Assembly: GCA_030052745.1 (NCBI GenBank)
Contig: JANBVO010000052.1
Location: 149,188 to 213,187 of the forward strand
DNA from: Pleurostoma richardsiae
Taxonomy: Eukaryota > Ascomycota > Sordariomycetes > Calosphaeriales > Pleurostomataceae
Reading direction: 5' to 3'
Length of the DNA stretch: 64,000 nt
Part shown: one piece after another, positions 53,110 through 62,326 of the stretch
Layout of the letters: every line of letters starts with the position of its first letter
Position numbering within the stretch: the first letter of the stretch is position 1
Translations under genes and position numbers: made by a program
Notes under the pieces: model-generated
The model's input: only the letters and a program-made list of their open reading frames with translations
Databases searched by the model: none
What the model was told of the DNA's origin: nothing

Positions 53110-56100
53110 CTATGTCTTGTCCTTTCCATACAAACGCTCTTGCTCTCTGACATCTGTCTCTACCTGTTCCCACAGGTAGCCAGGCCCTCTCGCTCTAGTT
53201 CGATGGCCATTGGCCTCGATATCCTTCCTGACGACTTCTTCTATACGTGCGTCTTCTGCATTGCTCCAATCAAGATACGCCATTAACTCCTCTACCGCCC
53301 ACGGCCTGGCAACCTTCCCGATCTTCTCTTTTCCCATGTTCTTATAGTCCAAGCACCACCTATAGGAAGCCCTTGAGAAGCTAAGTGGAAGTTTCATTGC
53401 TTTTCGATACTCTTCGTTGCCTTTGAGACTGCCTACTGGCTGTTGAGCATACCAGGCACTCCTCACAGTAACATATCTGGCATAGATAGCTTCTGGAGAG
53501 TCATATCTCAGAGTTCCTGAAGATATGAGTGCTGACAGGCTATCATGCGTCCCATCCCAGGACGTGATTTCTTCGTCCTATTCTCACTCATCAGTACAGG
53601 GTTATTTGTGCACATATTTCAACTTACAGGAAAACTCCCAGTGTCGACATAATATTCCCATCTTGCCCTATTCCAATGAGTCGTTTCGTTGAACAATGGA
53701 TCTTCTCTACGATTGGGACTGTCATCCCATTCGGTAATATAATGAGCCCGACGTTCCGCCCTTATCGCATTGTCGACTCGCTCTCGTCTTGCCTTCTCAG
53801 CTTCCTTCTTCTGGCTGCCCAAAGACTTGCCAAATACCATTGTGTAACCCCAATCGGCCAATTCGGCTTTCAAACTATCCGCATCGCGAAGTTCCGCTCT
53901 GAAATAATCAGCTAGTGCATGGACCTCTTCATCGGTCCACGTCGGGTTAGGATCGATGATGTTTCCTTGAAGGTCTCTCCGAGACGGGTTCTCCAACATA
54001 GTTTTAGCGCGCATGAGGAATGGGTCTGGAACGTTCCCAGAATTGAGGATGTTGTCGTAGACTTTCCAACTTCTCTTGCGTCGATAAGTCGCCCAATCCG
54101 TATCCTGCACAAGATATCTTGCCTCCCAACTTGCCTTTTCCATCAGATATCGACTATAAATGACTTCTACCCTACTTTCATGCATTGGCTTCGTCGGAGA
54201 TGTTTCCGTCCAGGGTACGAGGCCCAGCTCACCCAGCGGGGCCAGCAAAGGCTCCGGTTGTAAGGGCGATGTATGATCCGTGGTACTTGGTCGTTTTGGA
54301 GACGGACGGATCGCAAGCGGACTGGCTAACGTCTTACAAGCAGATGGCCCCGCCGATCCCTGCAGTGGTGTAAGGGGCCTATCGGTGTCCTCCCTGAACT
54401 CCACGGCATTCGGTGAATTCACGGATGATGATATCAGAATCGGCTCCCTATTGCTTTGTGCTGGGATATTCTCCGGATTCGGATCCGAACCGGGGTTAGG
54501 TAACTTGGGTTGCATCTTGCCGCCGATCTGGCCAAGACGATAAGCCATGCATTTGTCCTTGTTGTCACAACGATGACCAACCAGACCACAAGCAGAGCAT
54601 TTGTATTTGCGTCTTTGAGAAGCCTCGTTCACTGTGAGTATTCTTCCTGTTGCTGAACGGGGCTGATGCGCCAAGGACCTCTCGTCCCTTATCTTCGGTG
54701 GCTCCGAAAGCAAATCACCGTGAGGATGACGAGTCGTGATGCTGCTCGCTAGGCGTATTTGTGCGCTTACAACTTGGACACACTCTTTAGGAGGACTATC
54801 AGACACGCTAGAAGCCAAGGTCTGGAGCGGCTGAAGATGAGCAAATATCCCGCTTGGGTTGATGGTTTCCAGTCTCGACGAGACGTTGTCGAAGATATCT
54901 GCTGTTAGATGGTCGTCAGCCCTTCGCTTCTCTGATAGCCAGAACCAATGGCGATGAAAGTCTGCAGGTCGGAAATATTGGTGGTCAGATTCTTCAATTC
55001 TTTCCCAGTCGTGGGCGCATGGAAGACCCATCTCACGGCGAAACTGTCCAGAGCAGGGTTTGTATGCCCGAGCGGGGTTTCTCTGCCGGTGTTCCATTAC
55101 TAGGTCGACTGCCTTCCAAGTAACTTTGCCAATAACCTCATTGAAAATCCTGCTGACTCGGTTGGGAATATTCAGCTTTGATTGCGTCTCGACATTTCGA
55201 TGTTGCTGAATCTGCATTTGGACCGACCTCTCAATGCCTCTGCAGGTGTTGAGGAAATCGCTATTCTTCCGTTTGTTGTGACCAATGAATGATTTCAAAT
55301 GTTTGTGTTGAGACTCTCCCCTATAACCATGCATGAGCTCTACAGGAATCAATCATACCAAGTGTCAATCTTACAGAGTGCTCCACAATACTCCAAAGAA
55401 AGGCGTGTCAGGAAAGAAAGCTTTACATAGTGCAGTCTTTCTGCCATAGCGTAGCCACTCCCTCTTAACGCAGTCAACAGCGTCACACTGGGTTTCAGAC
55501 TTCGACCAAGCAGTCGAGAACTTATTCCATTCGGTGACAAAGTCTGCTGGAGTGGGGGCGTCAATGACGGAGTAGCAGCCAGATTTAAACAACGCCCAAT
55601 CTTCGTCCGAGGAAATACGTTCTGGTGTATTACAATTTCTCTGGATGGCCTCGAATACATGCCAGCGGCAGAGGATTATCATCGCGTCTGGATAAACGGC
55701 TCGAATAGCATTTGATTCTGCAACTTCTCCGTCGACGATGAAGACCTTTACCGTAACTCGCTGTCTTTTGAGTTGTCGAAGGGACCAGATATAATACTCT
55801 TCTTCTTTGCCGTAAACAAAAGATACCGCCAAGGTGTAGGGTTTCTGACGTCCGGTGAAGGCTATAAGAGTGTCAATTGATGCACAAAGAAATCAATCAT
55901 GCATTCACCTACAAACGAAATGCATAAGAGGCATGTTGTAGGCATTAGTGCCAAATGTGGAATCCATTATCACGACTTCTAGGTCTCTTTCTGGTCCTTG
56001 CAGATCGAGGGATTCCTGGTAAGCCACGAAGAGGAATCGAAGTTGATTGGGATCTTCTTCTTGGAAGCCCGGCTGGCAAGTTATACCGCGCCTTTGGTAA

Positions 56101-56840
56101 TCTTTGTAGAGCGCATTCAATGGAGATAGACCTTGTAGGGATTGGTGATATAGGGTCCTTCGACGATTATGAATGTCTGCTGCCAGAAGATAATCGATTC
56201 CACGCTCCATGAAAATGCCTAGTATCTGTGAAGTCTTGACCCTGTTAAGTATCAACTTGTCGACTTCTTCTTGGTCTTCTCTTCTGAGGCGGCGGTGACT
56301 AGGATGTGCAGCTGGGCCGTCGCTCGGCTGATGATTGTGAACATGCTGATGCTCTCCCTGCCTGTACCTAATCTCCCATCGGTCGGTGCCCGCCTCTACC
56401 TCCACGGCGTTGAAAGCAAAAGGGCATCCTGTCTTCCTCGATCCTCTATCAATCTTCGGTTGTCGCTTTCCTTTGGCTTTCGCTTCTCGGTTTACCTTTT
56501 CTTGGAAGTCCGCATCGAATGCTGGCCTTGCGCCTGCACGGTCACACTGCCAGACAAGCTTTTTTTTGCCAATTGGATTGCCTGTAGCTTTTGATACTTT
56601 TTGATTGGTACGTCCAATGCGAATCCCATAGCCTTGTGTTTTCGCAAATTCAAGAACGTCTCGTTTCATCACTTCAAAGGAAGGATAGGCTGTACCTTCT
56701 GGAGGCAGTTTGAGTTGGTCTTTGCGTACAACGGTCGAAGCCGCTAGCACAAACGTAGATGAAGCTCCTGACCTTGCATCTACGTAATCCTCGTCGCTTG
56801 AAGTGAAATCGTCGTCCAAACTGTTCGATAACGCGGACAT
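53110..56840 (-). CDS. MULE transposase (1,191 aa)
   Basis: Exons are 56840-55913, 55861-55375, 55320-53628 and 53577-53110; the introns are 51, 54 and 50 nt and the total is 1,192 codons. The N-terminus has a FAR1/WRKY-GCM1-like DNA-binding region (GYGIRIGRT, RKTGCPFAF, HNHQPSD). The DDE core shows D293 (MDSTFGTNAYNMPL), D353 (FIVDGE) with CRWH near 377, and E474 (LGESQHKHLK). A SWIM-type C...CxH pair follows at 561-575 (GLPCAH), then a zinc knuckle with C713, C716, H721 and C729. About 440 residues lie beyond the knuckle, an unusually long C-terminus with Trp-rich segments. Splicing at 55374-55321 is required to restore the E474 motif. The enzyme would act on the flanking 134-bp TIRs. Confidence 0.9.
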
Positions 56841-57048
56841 GGTGCTACAGATGAGACCCCTTTCTCAATGTCCTGTCAATTGACCAGCAACTGATGGAAG
56901 TGGAGAAAAACTTTTCGGTCTATCATATTGATCTCAGGCATAAACCTGACATCTCCCTTTCATACAAACCTTCAACGACAATCATAGTCCAAACCTTCCG
57001 TTTTTTAGTACAGTCACGATGAAGCATACAGATACAGTGCAGCAGTTC

Positions 57049-57182
57049 TCAATTGACAGGATACTGAAAAGATCCAAACGGGGCGGGGCTTCGCTGCGAC
57101 ATTTCTGTACTTTGGGGGGGTAAGTTTGTGGGCCCAGGGGGGGTACGCGAATGGGTTTGGGGGGGTAAGAGTAAACCCACTC
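57049..57182 (-). repeat. Right terminal inverted repeat of the MULE
   Basis: 134 bp, reverse complement of 51789-51922, with the same outer end GAGTGGGTTTACTCTTAC and inner end CCTGTCAATTGA. Confidence 0.95.
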
Positions 57183-57191
57183 CACAAAACG
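57183..57191 (+). repeat. Right target-site duplication of the MULE
   Basis: CACAAAACG is identical to 51780-51788. The sequence after it (ACGTTACGTGGCTGATACAG) continues the R2-related repeat interrupted on the left side. Confidence 0.95.
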
Positions 57192-57933
57192 ACGTTACGT
57201 GGCTGATACAGCTCTTTGTGGCTTACGCGCTGCATTCAACGTAACTTTTGAGGTCCATCTCTCCCACACTCCGAGAGCGTGTTCATCATGAACAACAGAG
57301 TGTCCAAGGCTGGATCCGGGCGGTCTCGTAGTCCTGCGAGATCAACTGCTGAAATCCTGCTGTAAGAGAGTGATCGGTTTAACCGTATGTACAGTATGTC
57401 TTGGCTCGAGTTCACTTCTCTTTCTCCACCAGGCCAACAGGAATCAGGTCAGGATGATTGGCTTTCAACGCCCGCGGCCAGTTTCACCCTGCAGAGGCGA
57501 GCCGAGGAGTAGACTCGCAACTACCTCGTCTGCAGCCCGTGTTTGCTAGGCGGTGCTACTGTAACTCAGGAGCGCGTCGGTCTCAATGCTCCTTTTTCGC
57601 CCCCAGCCGATGGCTGTGGATGCCAGACCCATTGGTCCTGGGTTCATATGGCCACGGGGGTTAGCGGTTTCGATTTGGATGCGCGTGTTCGCCGCCCAAT
57701 CACCCGCCACGAAGATCTGCCATGCTAGAACGCGACTTGAGTCATCGGCATGGGCATGATTTCTGTTACGTGGTATCTGGAATTTATTCTATATCCACTC
57801 CATCTTCTCGGTCAAAATCACCCTCACTGTTCTCATCCAAGCCGACAGCATCCAAATCAGTCATCACGAACTCGACCCTCCCGCAGGCCGAGGCAGCATA
57901 GCCCCAGCGCAGCGGTCTTACTAAAGTGGTTCC
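57192..57933. other. Repeat remnant and conserved 5' region of the nuclease-like gene
   Basis: 57192-57240 is the rest of the repeat interrupted by the MULE. From AGGATGATTGGC (57451) to about 57880 the sequence is shared with 19108-19430. Shared blocks include CCCGCGGCCAGTTTCACC, GCCGATGGCTGTGGATGCCAGA and CCAAGCCGACAGCATCCAAATCAGTCATC. This conserved stretch is probably promoter, leader and 5' exon sequence of the following gene. Confidence 0.6.
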
Positions 57934-59312
57934 GTGCTCGACCCCTTCCCTGCCCGAGTTCCTACAAACACCGACAGTCTGGCGTCTCGTCGAAGCGGCG
58001 CTCGGGCTCGAGGAGCCCGAGCCCGAGCCCGGGATCTGGTGGATGTAAGGCGGGTCTTGAGGACGTTAAGAGAAGTCAAGAACGGCACGTACTCGGTCAA
58101 GAAAGGCGGGCCACAAGGAAAGTACTTGATCCAGCGGACGCTTCGCTATTCCGGCTATGAGCTACTACAGGAAGAGCTGAAGAAAGAGGGAAACGAAGAC
58201 TTACTGCATGTTCTCGAGGATCTCCAGTAAGCCTGCTTTTCCAAGATCACGGCATGCGACGCTTCTGACATGCTAGCTTCGACTACATGCGTCGCCCTCT
58301 CCGAGGCGACAAGCACTTCGTCATCCATGTGCCGTCTACCTTCCACCAGAGCATGGCTGGGATATTTAACGAGGAGATCATTGAACGGCTAATTTCCATA
58401 AGGAAAGGGGAATTTTGCACAGTCGATAGCACTAAGGAGGAAACCAAGAAGGTGGCGAGGAAGATTCGTTCTTCGCTCGCAGCAAGGGTGGAGTGCAATG
58501 AACCCCACGGCGACCACCTGGATCCAGATCTCTCCTATACTTTTAGGGACTGTACGGTTGCCGACTTGTTGGTTGAAGTGGCATGGTCTCAGAGCAATTT
58601 GCGATTGCCCGACAGGGCACGCCGATATATTGAAGGGAAGAACGGCAGAATCCGAACTGTCATCGGGCTGAATATGGGTGATATCTACCGGGGCGGGTCT
58701 CAGGCGACGTTCTCCATATGGAAAGCCCAACTTATCGGCGGCAAGTGGAGATCAATCCCAGCGACTAAAGATCAGGTATGATGAGACGTTCCGAAGTCCC
58801 AGGTTGTTACAGTAGTTCTGATGGCCACCCAGGTGTTCATCGACGAAAATGGACAAGCCGTCAAAGACTGCATCATGCGTCTCTCCCTGAAAGACTTCTT
58901 ATGCGAACAGAAAGAGCATAAGATGGGAGGCTTTGAAGATGTACCTCTGGAGATTTCCTCGGCAGAACTTCATTGCCTTTATAAGCTTGCATTCAGGCGG
59001 CATGTTATGCGCGAGGCAGATGAAGAGCTGGATGAAATAATGAGGAAAGCAGATGAGTCCTTGGAGAAGATGCTCAGGATGAAGGAGATGGAGAACGACT
59101 TGGCAGAGGTGCAAAACATGATATCCGAGATAAAACACGGTGTTGTTCTGATGAGACGCTTGATGAAGGACATAAAGGAAAAGATGGGCAAGGTAGACAA
59201 CGTGATGGACGATGTAGAGGAGAAGAAAGTTGAGGCGGAGAGGAGGATGGCTGAGGTGGAAGCAAAAATGGCTGAAATTAGAGCTGAGGAAGAAAAGATG
59301 ATCGAGTGCTAG
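57934..59312 (+). CDS. PD-(D/E)XK (Uma2-like) nuclease-like protein with C-terminal coiled coil
   Basis: Clear exons end or start at 58226, 58277-58775 and 58833-59312, with introns of 50 and 57 nt (GTAAGC...CTAG and GTATGA...CCAG). The core parallels the gene at 20223-21492: FDYMRRPL, HVPSTFHQ, TVADLLVEVAWSQ, RARRYIEGKNGRIRTVIGL and IMRLSLKDFLCE. The last 110 residues form a long charged coiled coil (KADESLEKMLRMKEMENDLAEV, VEEKKVEAERRMAEVEAKM) that the other copy lacks. The 5' end is unresolved. No ATG precedes the first exon in frame; an acceptor at 57977 (CCGACAG) with a branch-like CTTACTAAAG upstream suggests a further 5' exon. An internally deleted relic lies at 19108-19870. Confidence 0.75.
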
Positions 59313-59544
59313 CTCTCTCTGGGAGGCTCCTATAGATGAAATTGCAGATGCAGCGAGAAGGGGTGACTCTCAGGCAACCCGCGGCCGGAGGACGGCCGCG
59401 ACGATGGCGTTCGGAGATGTGCAGTCTCGAGCTCGACTCGTCAAAACCGGTACTTGGCCTCAGCACCTCAGATCGAATTCAATCGCGTTTCCAACCTACC
59501 TGTCACCCTCGCGCTCTGAGGCGTCTGACCGGGACGCCATCCGA

Positions 59545-59665
59545 CCAGCCATCCTGCCCGCCGTCTGCCCACTAGTACAGCGCGAAAGATGCCGACACGC
59601 ACTGTCATCCTCGTGCCCGAGTATTTCCGTCGCGAACCTACCTGATCAGACCGACGTTCACGCCT
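59545..59665 (+). repeat. Dispersed repeat R4, copy 2
   Basis: Shares ordered blocks with 22225-22340 (CCGTCTGCCCACTAGTACAGC, CACTGTCATCC, GACGTTCACGCC). Confidence 0.65.
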
Positions 59666-59723
59666 CCCGCAGGGGGCTCGTCATCATAGAATCGCCGCCC
59701 ATCAAAATGTAATCTTCGAGGAC

Positions 59724-59763
59724 GCACGGGCCACAAGTGGGTGTACCCCTTTGTGATCCGTGC
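59724..59763 (+). repeat. Hairpin repeat H, copy 5
   Basis: GCACGGGCCACAAGTGGG faces CCCCTTTGTGATCCGTGC. The flanks AGGAC before and ACGATGG after match copies 1-3. It lies about 410 bp past the nuclease-like gene. Confidence 0.8.
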
Positions 59764-59929
59764 ACGATGGCGCCTAATAGGGGGACGAGTGCAGTCGTCA
59801 CTAACTGAGGCTCGTCCCAGAGGGGTCTTCCTTCTCCGCGGGGTAAGCCATGCACTGGTGCCCATCAGCCAGGCAGGCTGTCATCGGAGATGGTGTGTAG
59901 CGCATGTGTGTGGATGCACTCCACTTGGG

Positions 59930-60287
59930 TACATAAGGAGGGGCGGGCCTCCCTTCTCTCGTGAGAACAGGCGGTTCTCATCCTCTTCCTCCCTTTTTTT
60001 TTTCTGTGCTAGACCGGCGGTCGGCTGCACACCCCACCAAGAAGCAGCACTGGGGTCGCTGCGCTTCTTGGACACACACACACACACTGGCCTGGCGGCC
60101 AGCTTTTTTCTTTGTGTCCTCATGCCCTGCGGGCATTCGCTAGGAAGCATCTCGGAGAGACAGTCTTGGTACCTGCGAAGAGGTGACGCTTCGCTCTTGT
60201 GAGGAGGACCTTCATTCCGACTCTGTGGAGGCTCCATCGTTGGAGCTGCAGTCTCCCCCTTGACCTTGTACCGGGCTGGTAGACAGG
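59930..60287 (+). promoter_or_regulatory. Conserved leader of orphan ORF family (copy B)
   Basis: ACATAAGGAGGGG, a pyrimidine tract with ten T, GTCGCTGCGCTTCTTGG, a run of CA repeats, CTGGCGGCCAGC and CATGCCCTGCGGGCATTCG appear in the same order as at 2560-2760. CCCTGCGGGCATTCG and GAAGCATCTCG are nearly identical to copy A. Confidence 0.6.
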
Positions 60288-60986
60288 ATGGATGAGAAGG
60301 AACCTCTTCTTCTTGCCGAGGAGCGCAAGCCTTGTTCTGTGTTGCGGCAGCGTTTTACGGAGTTTGCCGACCCAGGAAGTGTGGTGGAGTGGCATCGTGA
60401 TGATGCTGATGGCAGGCTGGATGGCGTGAGGGATTTACGCATTGCTCTAGTCTTGGAGTCTTCTTCGTGGCGGCGCACGCGGCGGGAGCCTAAGTTGACT
60501 GCTTTGTTGCGCAGGCTTTTGATGCCTCTCTATGGTGACGGCAGGCTTGCTGTCTTCTCCTTTCCCACTGTTCCTGCTGATAAGGGAGTATCAGCCTTTG
60601 TTTTGTTGCAGTGCTGGTCTTTTGCGGAGCTGTCCTTGCGTGAGGTGAAAGACGTTCTCGTTCCCGTCTTTCCTGACTTGTTTTTGGCTTTTTGGATTGT
60701 GCCGTGTCCTTTGTCTGGACAAGAGATGTGGACGTACCAGTTGGAGCAGGTGCTTTGTGGTGCCGAGTGGGCCTTCTTCTGTGAGACTGATTCAGTCTCT
60801 GCTTTGTTGCATGAGGAGCTTGGTGTCTGGAGGGCATTGAGGATTCTTGAGGGTTTGTTGTGCATCGACACAGAGGTTGGTTTGCCTGTCTATGCCAATT
60901 TGTGTTCGGCTTTACATCGCACAGAGTTTCTTGATGGTGAGCGGTTTTGTGCTCGGGAACCGGATGGTGCTGCCACCTTCTCGTGA
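60288..60986 (+). CDS. Orphan protein, family copy B (232 aa)
   Basis: Paralogue of 2912-3577. Shared anchors are EPLL near the start, VVxWHRxDxDG, LES, GVFSFP/AVFSFP, VFPDLxLAFWIVP, and QVLCxAEWAFF, then ET and SV. No signal peptide, zinc motif or polymerase motif is visible. The coding strand is again G/T-rich with many TTG, GTG and CTT codons. ATG 60288 is the first in frame after the conserved leader. Nothing recognisable follows the ORF, so if it is part of a larger element the rest is missing in both copies. Confidence 0.65.
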   Translation: MDEKEPLLLAEERKPCSVLRQRFTEFADPGSVVEWHRDDADGRLDGVRDLRIALVLESSSWRRTRREPKLTALLRRLLMPLYGDGRLAVFSFPTVPADKGVSAFVLLQCWSFAELSLREVKDVLVPVFPDLFLAFWIVPCPLSGQEMWTYQLEQVLCGAEWAFFCETDSVSALLHEELGVWRALRILEGLLCIDTEVGLPVYANLCSALHRTEFLDGERFCAREPDGAATFS

Positions 60987-61789
60987 CTGTTGGTGTGGGA
61001 TCACGCCTTCCCAGTTAGGAAATAGATTGAACTTCGTTTTTCCCCTCTTACTCCAGAGTATCAACTTGCATTGCGTAGATACTTCTCCACCTCGTAGATA
61101 CGTTAACTCTCGTAAGATGCTTCATAACCTTACACTTTGTACCAATCTTACACTGTTGAGCCACAACGGGGACACTGGTCAAGCCTCAACGGGGAGACGT
61201 CTCTGGCCACAATGTACATCAAGTTGGTACTCTGGGGTAGTTAGCCCTTTGAACTACATACGCTTCGCTCCGGTATCACAGGCTGCGCCTGTAGGGCATT
61301 CCACAATGGTCCCCCGGGGGGGGGGGGGGGGGAACATTAAGTTGGTACTCAGGGCTACAGTATCAAGTCTGTACAAAGTGTGAGGTCCACTATCGTGTGT
61401 GCATCAGGTTTCCACAGGCAGACGCGACCGTGGCAGCGCGCTGTTTTCTCGCGATTCATTATTGCGGGTTGGGCGAGGGCCTATATGCAAACAAAGGGGG
61501 GCTCCTGATGGGCTGCGAGCACACAGCTGCAGTCCTGCATGCTTAGTCTAGATGTGAATATTGAGGGAAGGGCGGAACTCGGTCACAGCCACGAGTGGAG
61601 ATAGGGGACGTACACACGCACTCTTTGCCTTGCTAACCCGGCACAAAGCGACATTGGACCTGCATGTGGGTACACGGTACAACCGCCTACACGCACTCGT
61701 AAGTCCACACTAACGCGGACCGATCGCACCACACCAGACACGCTGCGCAATGACACGCTCGCGCTAGGTACCCAGCCTACATTGCATCA
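60987..61789. other. Intergenic with a 17-base G run
   Basis: The stretch contains AAGTTGGTACTC twice (about 61209 and 61342) and CCCCC followed by 17 G at 61316-61332. No gene is supported. Confidence 0.5.
61316..61332 (+). repeat. Poly-G tract (17 bases)
   Basis: An uninterrupted run of 17 G follows CCCCC, a length at which sequencing or assembly errors are common. Confidence 0.9.
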
Positions 61790-62230
61790 CGCTTGGACTG
61801 TCGAGATACCGCGGATCTTAGGGAAGATCGAACAGCAGATTAAAGGTACGGCACCACACGCGCTCCCGACCGTGAAGCTAATGCAGTGCAGTCGAGACGC
61901 GTCAAGGGCTCCACGCCTGGCTCGGCCACTGCTCTCCCAATGACCGGTATGACGACGACTGCCTCCAGATGAGGCTCGACGGCACCTGCGACTGGATTCT
62001 CGACCGGCCCCAATTCGCCTGCTGGCTCACCCAAGAGTTCCCCGCACGACCACAGCTGCTGTGGGTCAGCAGATGTGCGCGGTTCGGCAAAGGGTGGCTA
62101 CTTCTTTGTACAACGAGACAAAAGACAAGATCATACTCCGGAGTATGATTGAGTTGCTGGACGATGGGTCCAGTGTCACACAACAGGGAGGAGCGAACGG
62201 AAGGAGGCAGAGCTGAGTTATTTCAGGCGG
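61790..62230 (+). pseudogene. Relic of an NLR N-terminal/NACHT entry region
   Basis: Coding-like pieces in two frames read IPRILGKIEQQIKG (about 61805-61847) and then YDDDCLQMRLDGTCDWILDRPQF, CWLTQEF and PQLLWVS (about 61945-62065). This is the pattern just before the P-loop of fungal NACHT proteins. Where the P-loop should be, the frame reads FGKG and soon hits stops. No NACHT body follows. Confidence 0.5.
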
Positions 62231-62326
62231 GGCCACTGGCATGGTCACAATTGACCTCCCATGCCTGAGACGGGTTGCTCTGCCACGAGGATATTCTTGC
62301 AAGGCGGAATGATATCAAGACCCAGC

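Larger units (their letters stand above)
51789..57182. mobile_element. Mutator-like DNA transposon (MULE), 5,394 bp, apparently complete
   Basis: The element is bounded by 134-bp terminal inverted repeats (51789-51922 and 57049-57182) starting GAGTGGGTTTACTCTTAC and ending inside at CCTGTCAATTGA. A perfect 9-bp duplication lies on both sides. It carries a four-exon transposase gene on the minus strand and a two-exon DUF3716-type gene on the plus strand; the two converge with about 50 bp between their stop codons. A further internal CCTGTCAATTGA lies at about 56872, near the transposase start. Both genes are open, so the element may be recent or active. It has landed in an older repeat. No RIP-like decay is seen in it. 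Confidence 0.95.
59313..59929. other. Intergenic with repeats R4 and H
   Basis: The stretch holds R4 copy 2 (59545-59665) and hairpin copy 5 (59724-59763). No gene is supported. Confidence 0.6.

Noticed and set aside
61316-61332. Poly-G tract as a G-quadruplex regulator
   Set aside because: A single homopolymer of 17 G in gene-poor DNA is as likely a sequencing or assembly artefact; no gene depends on it.
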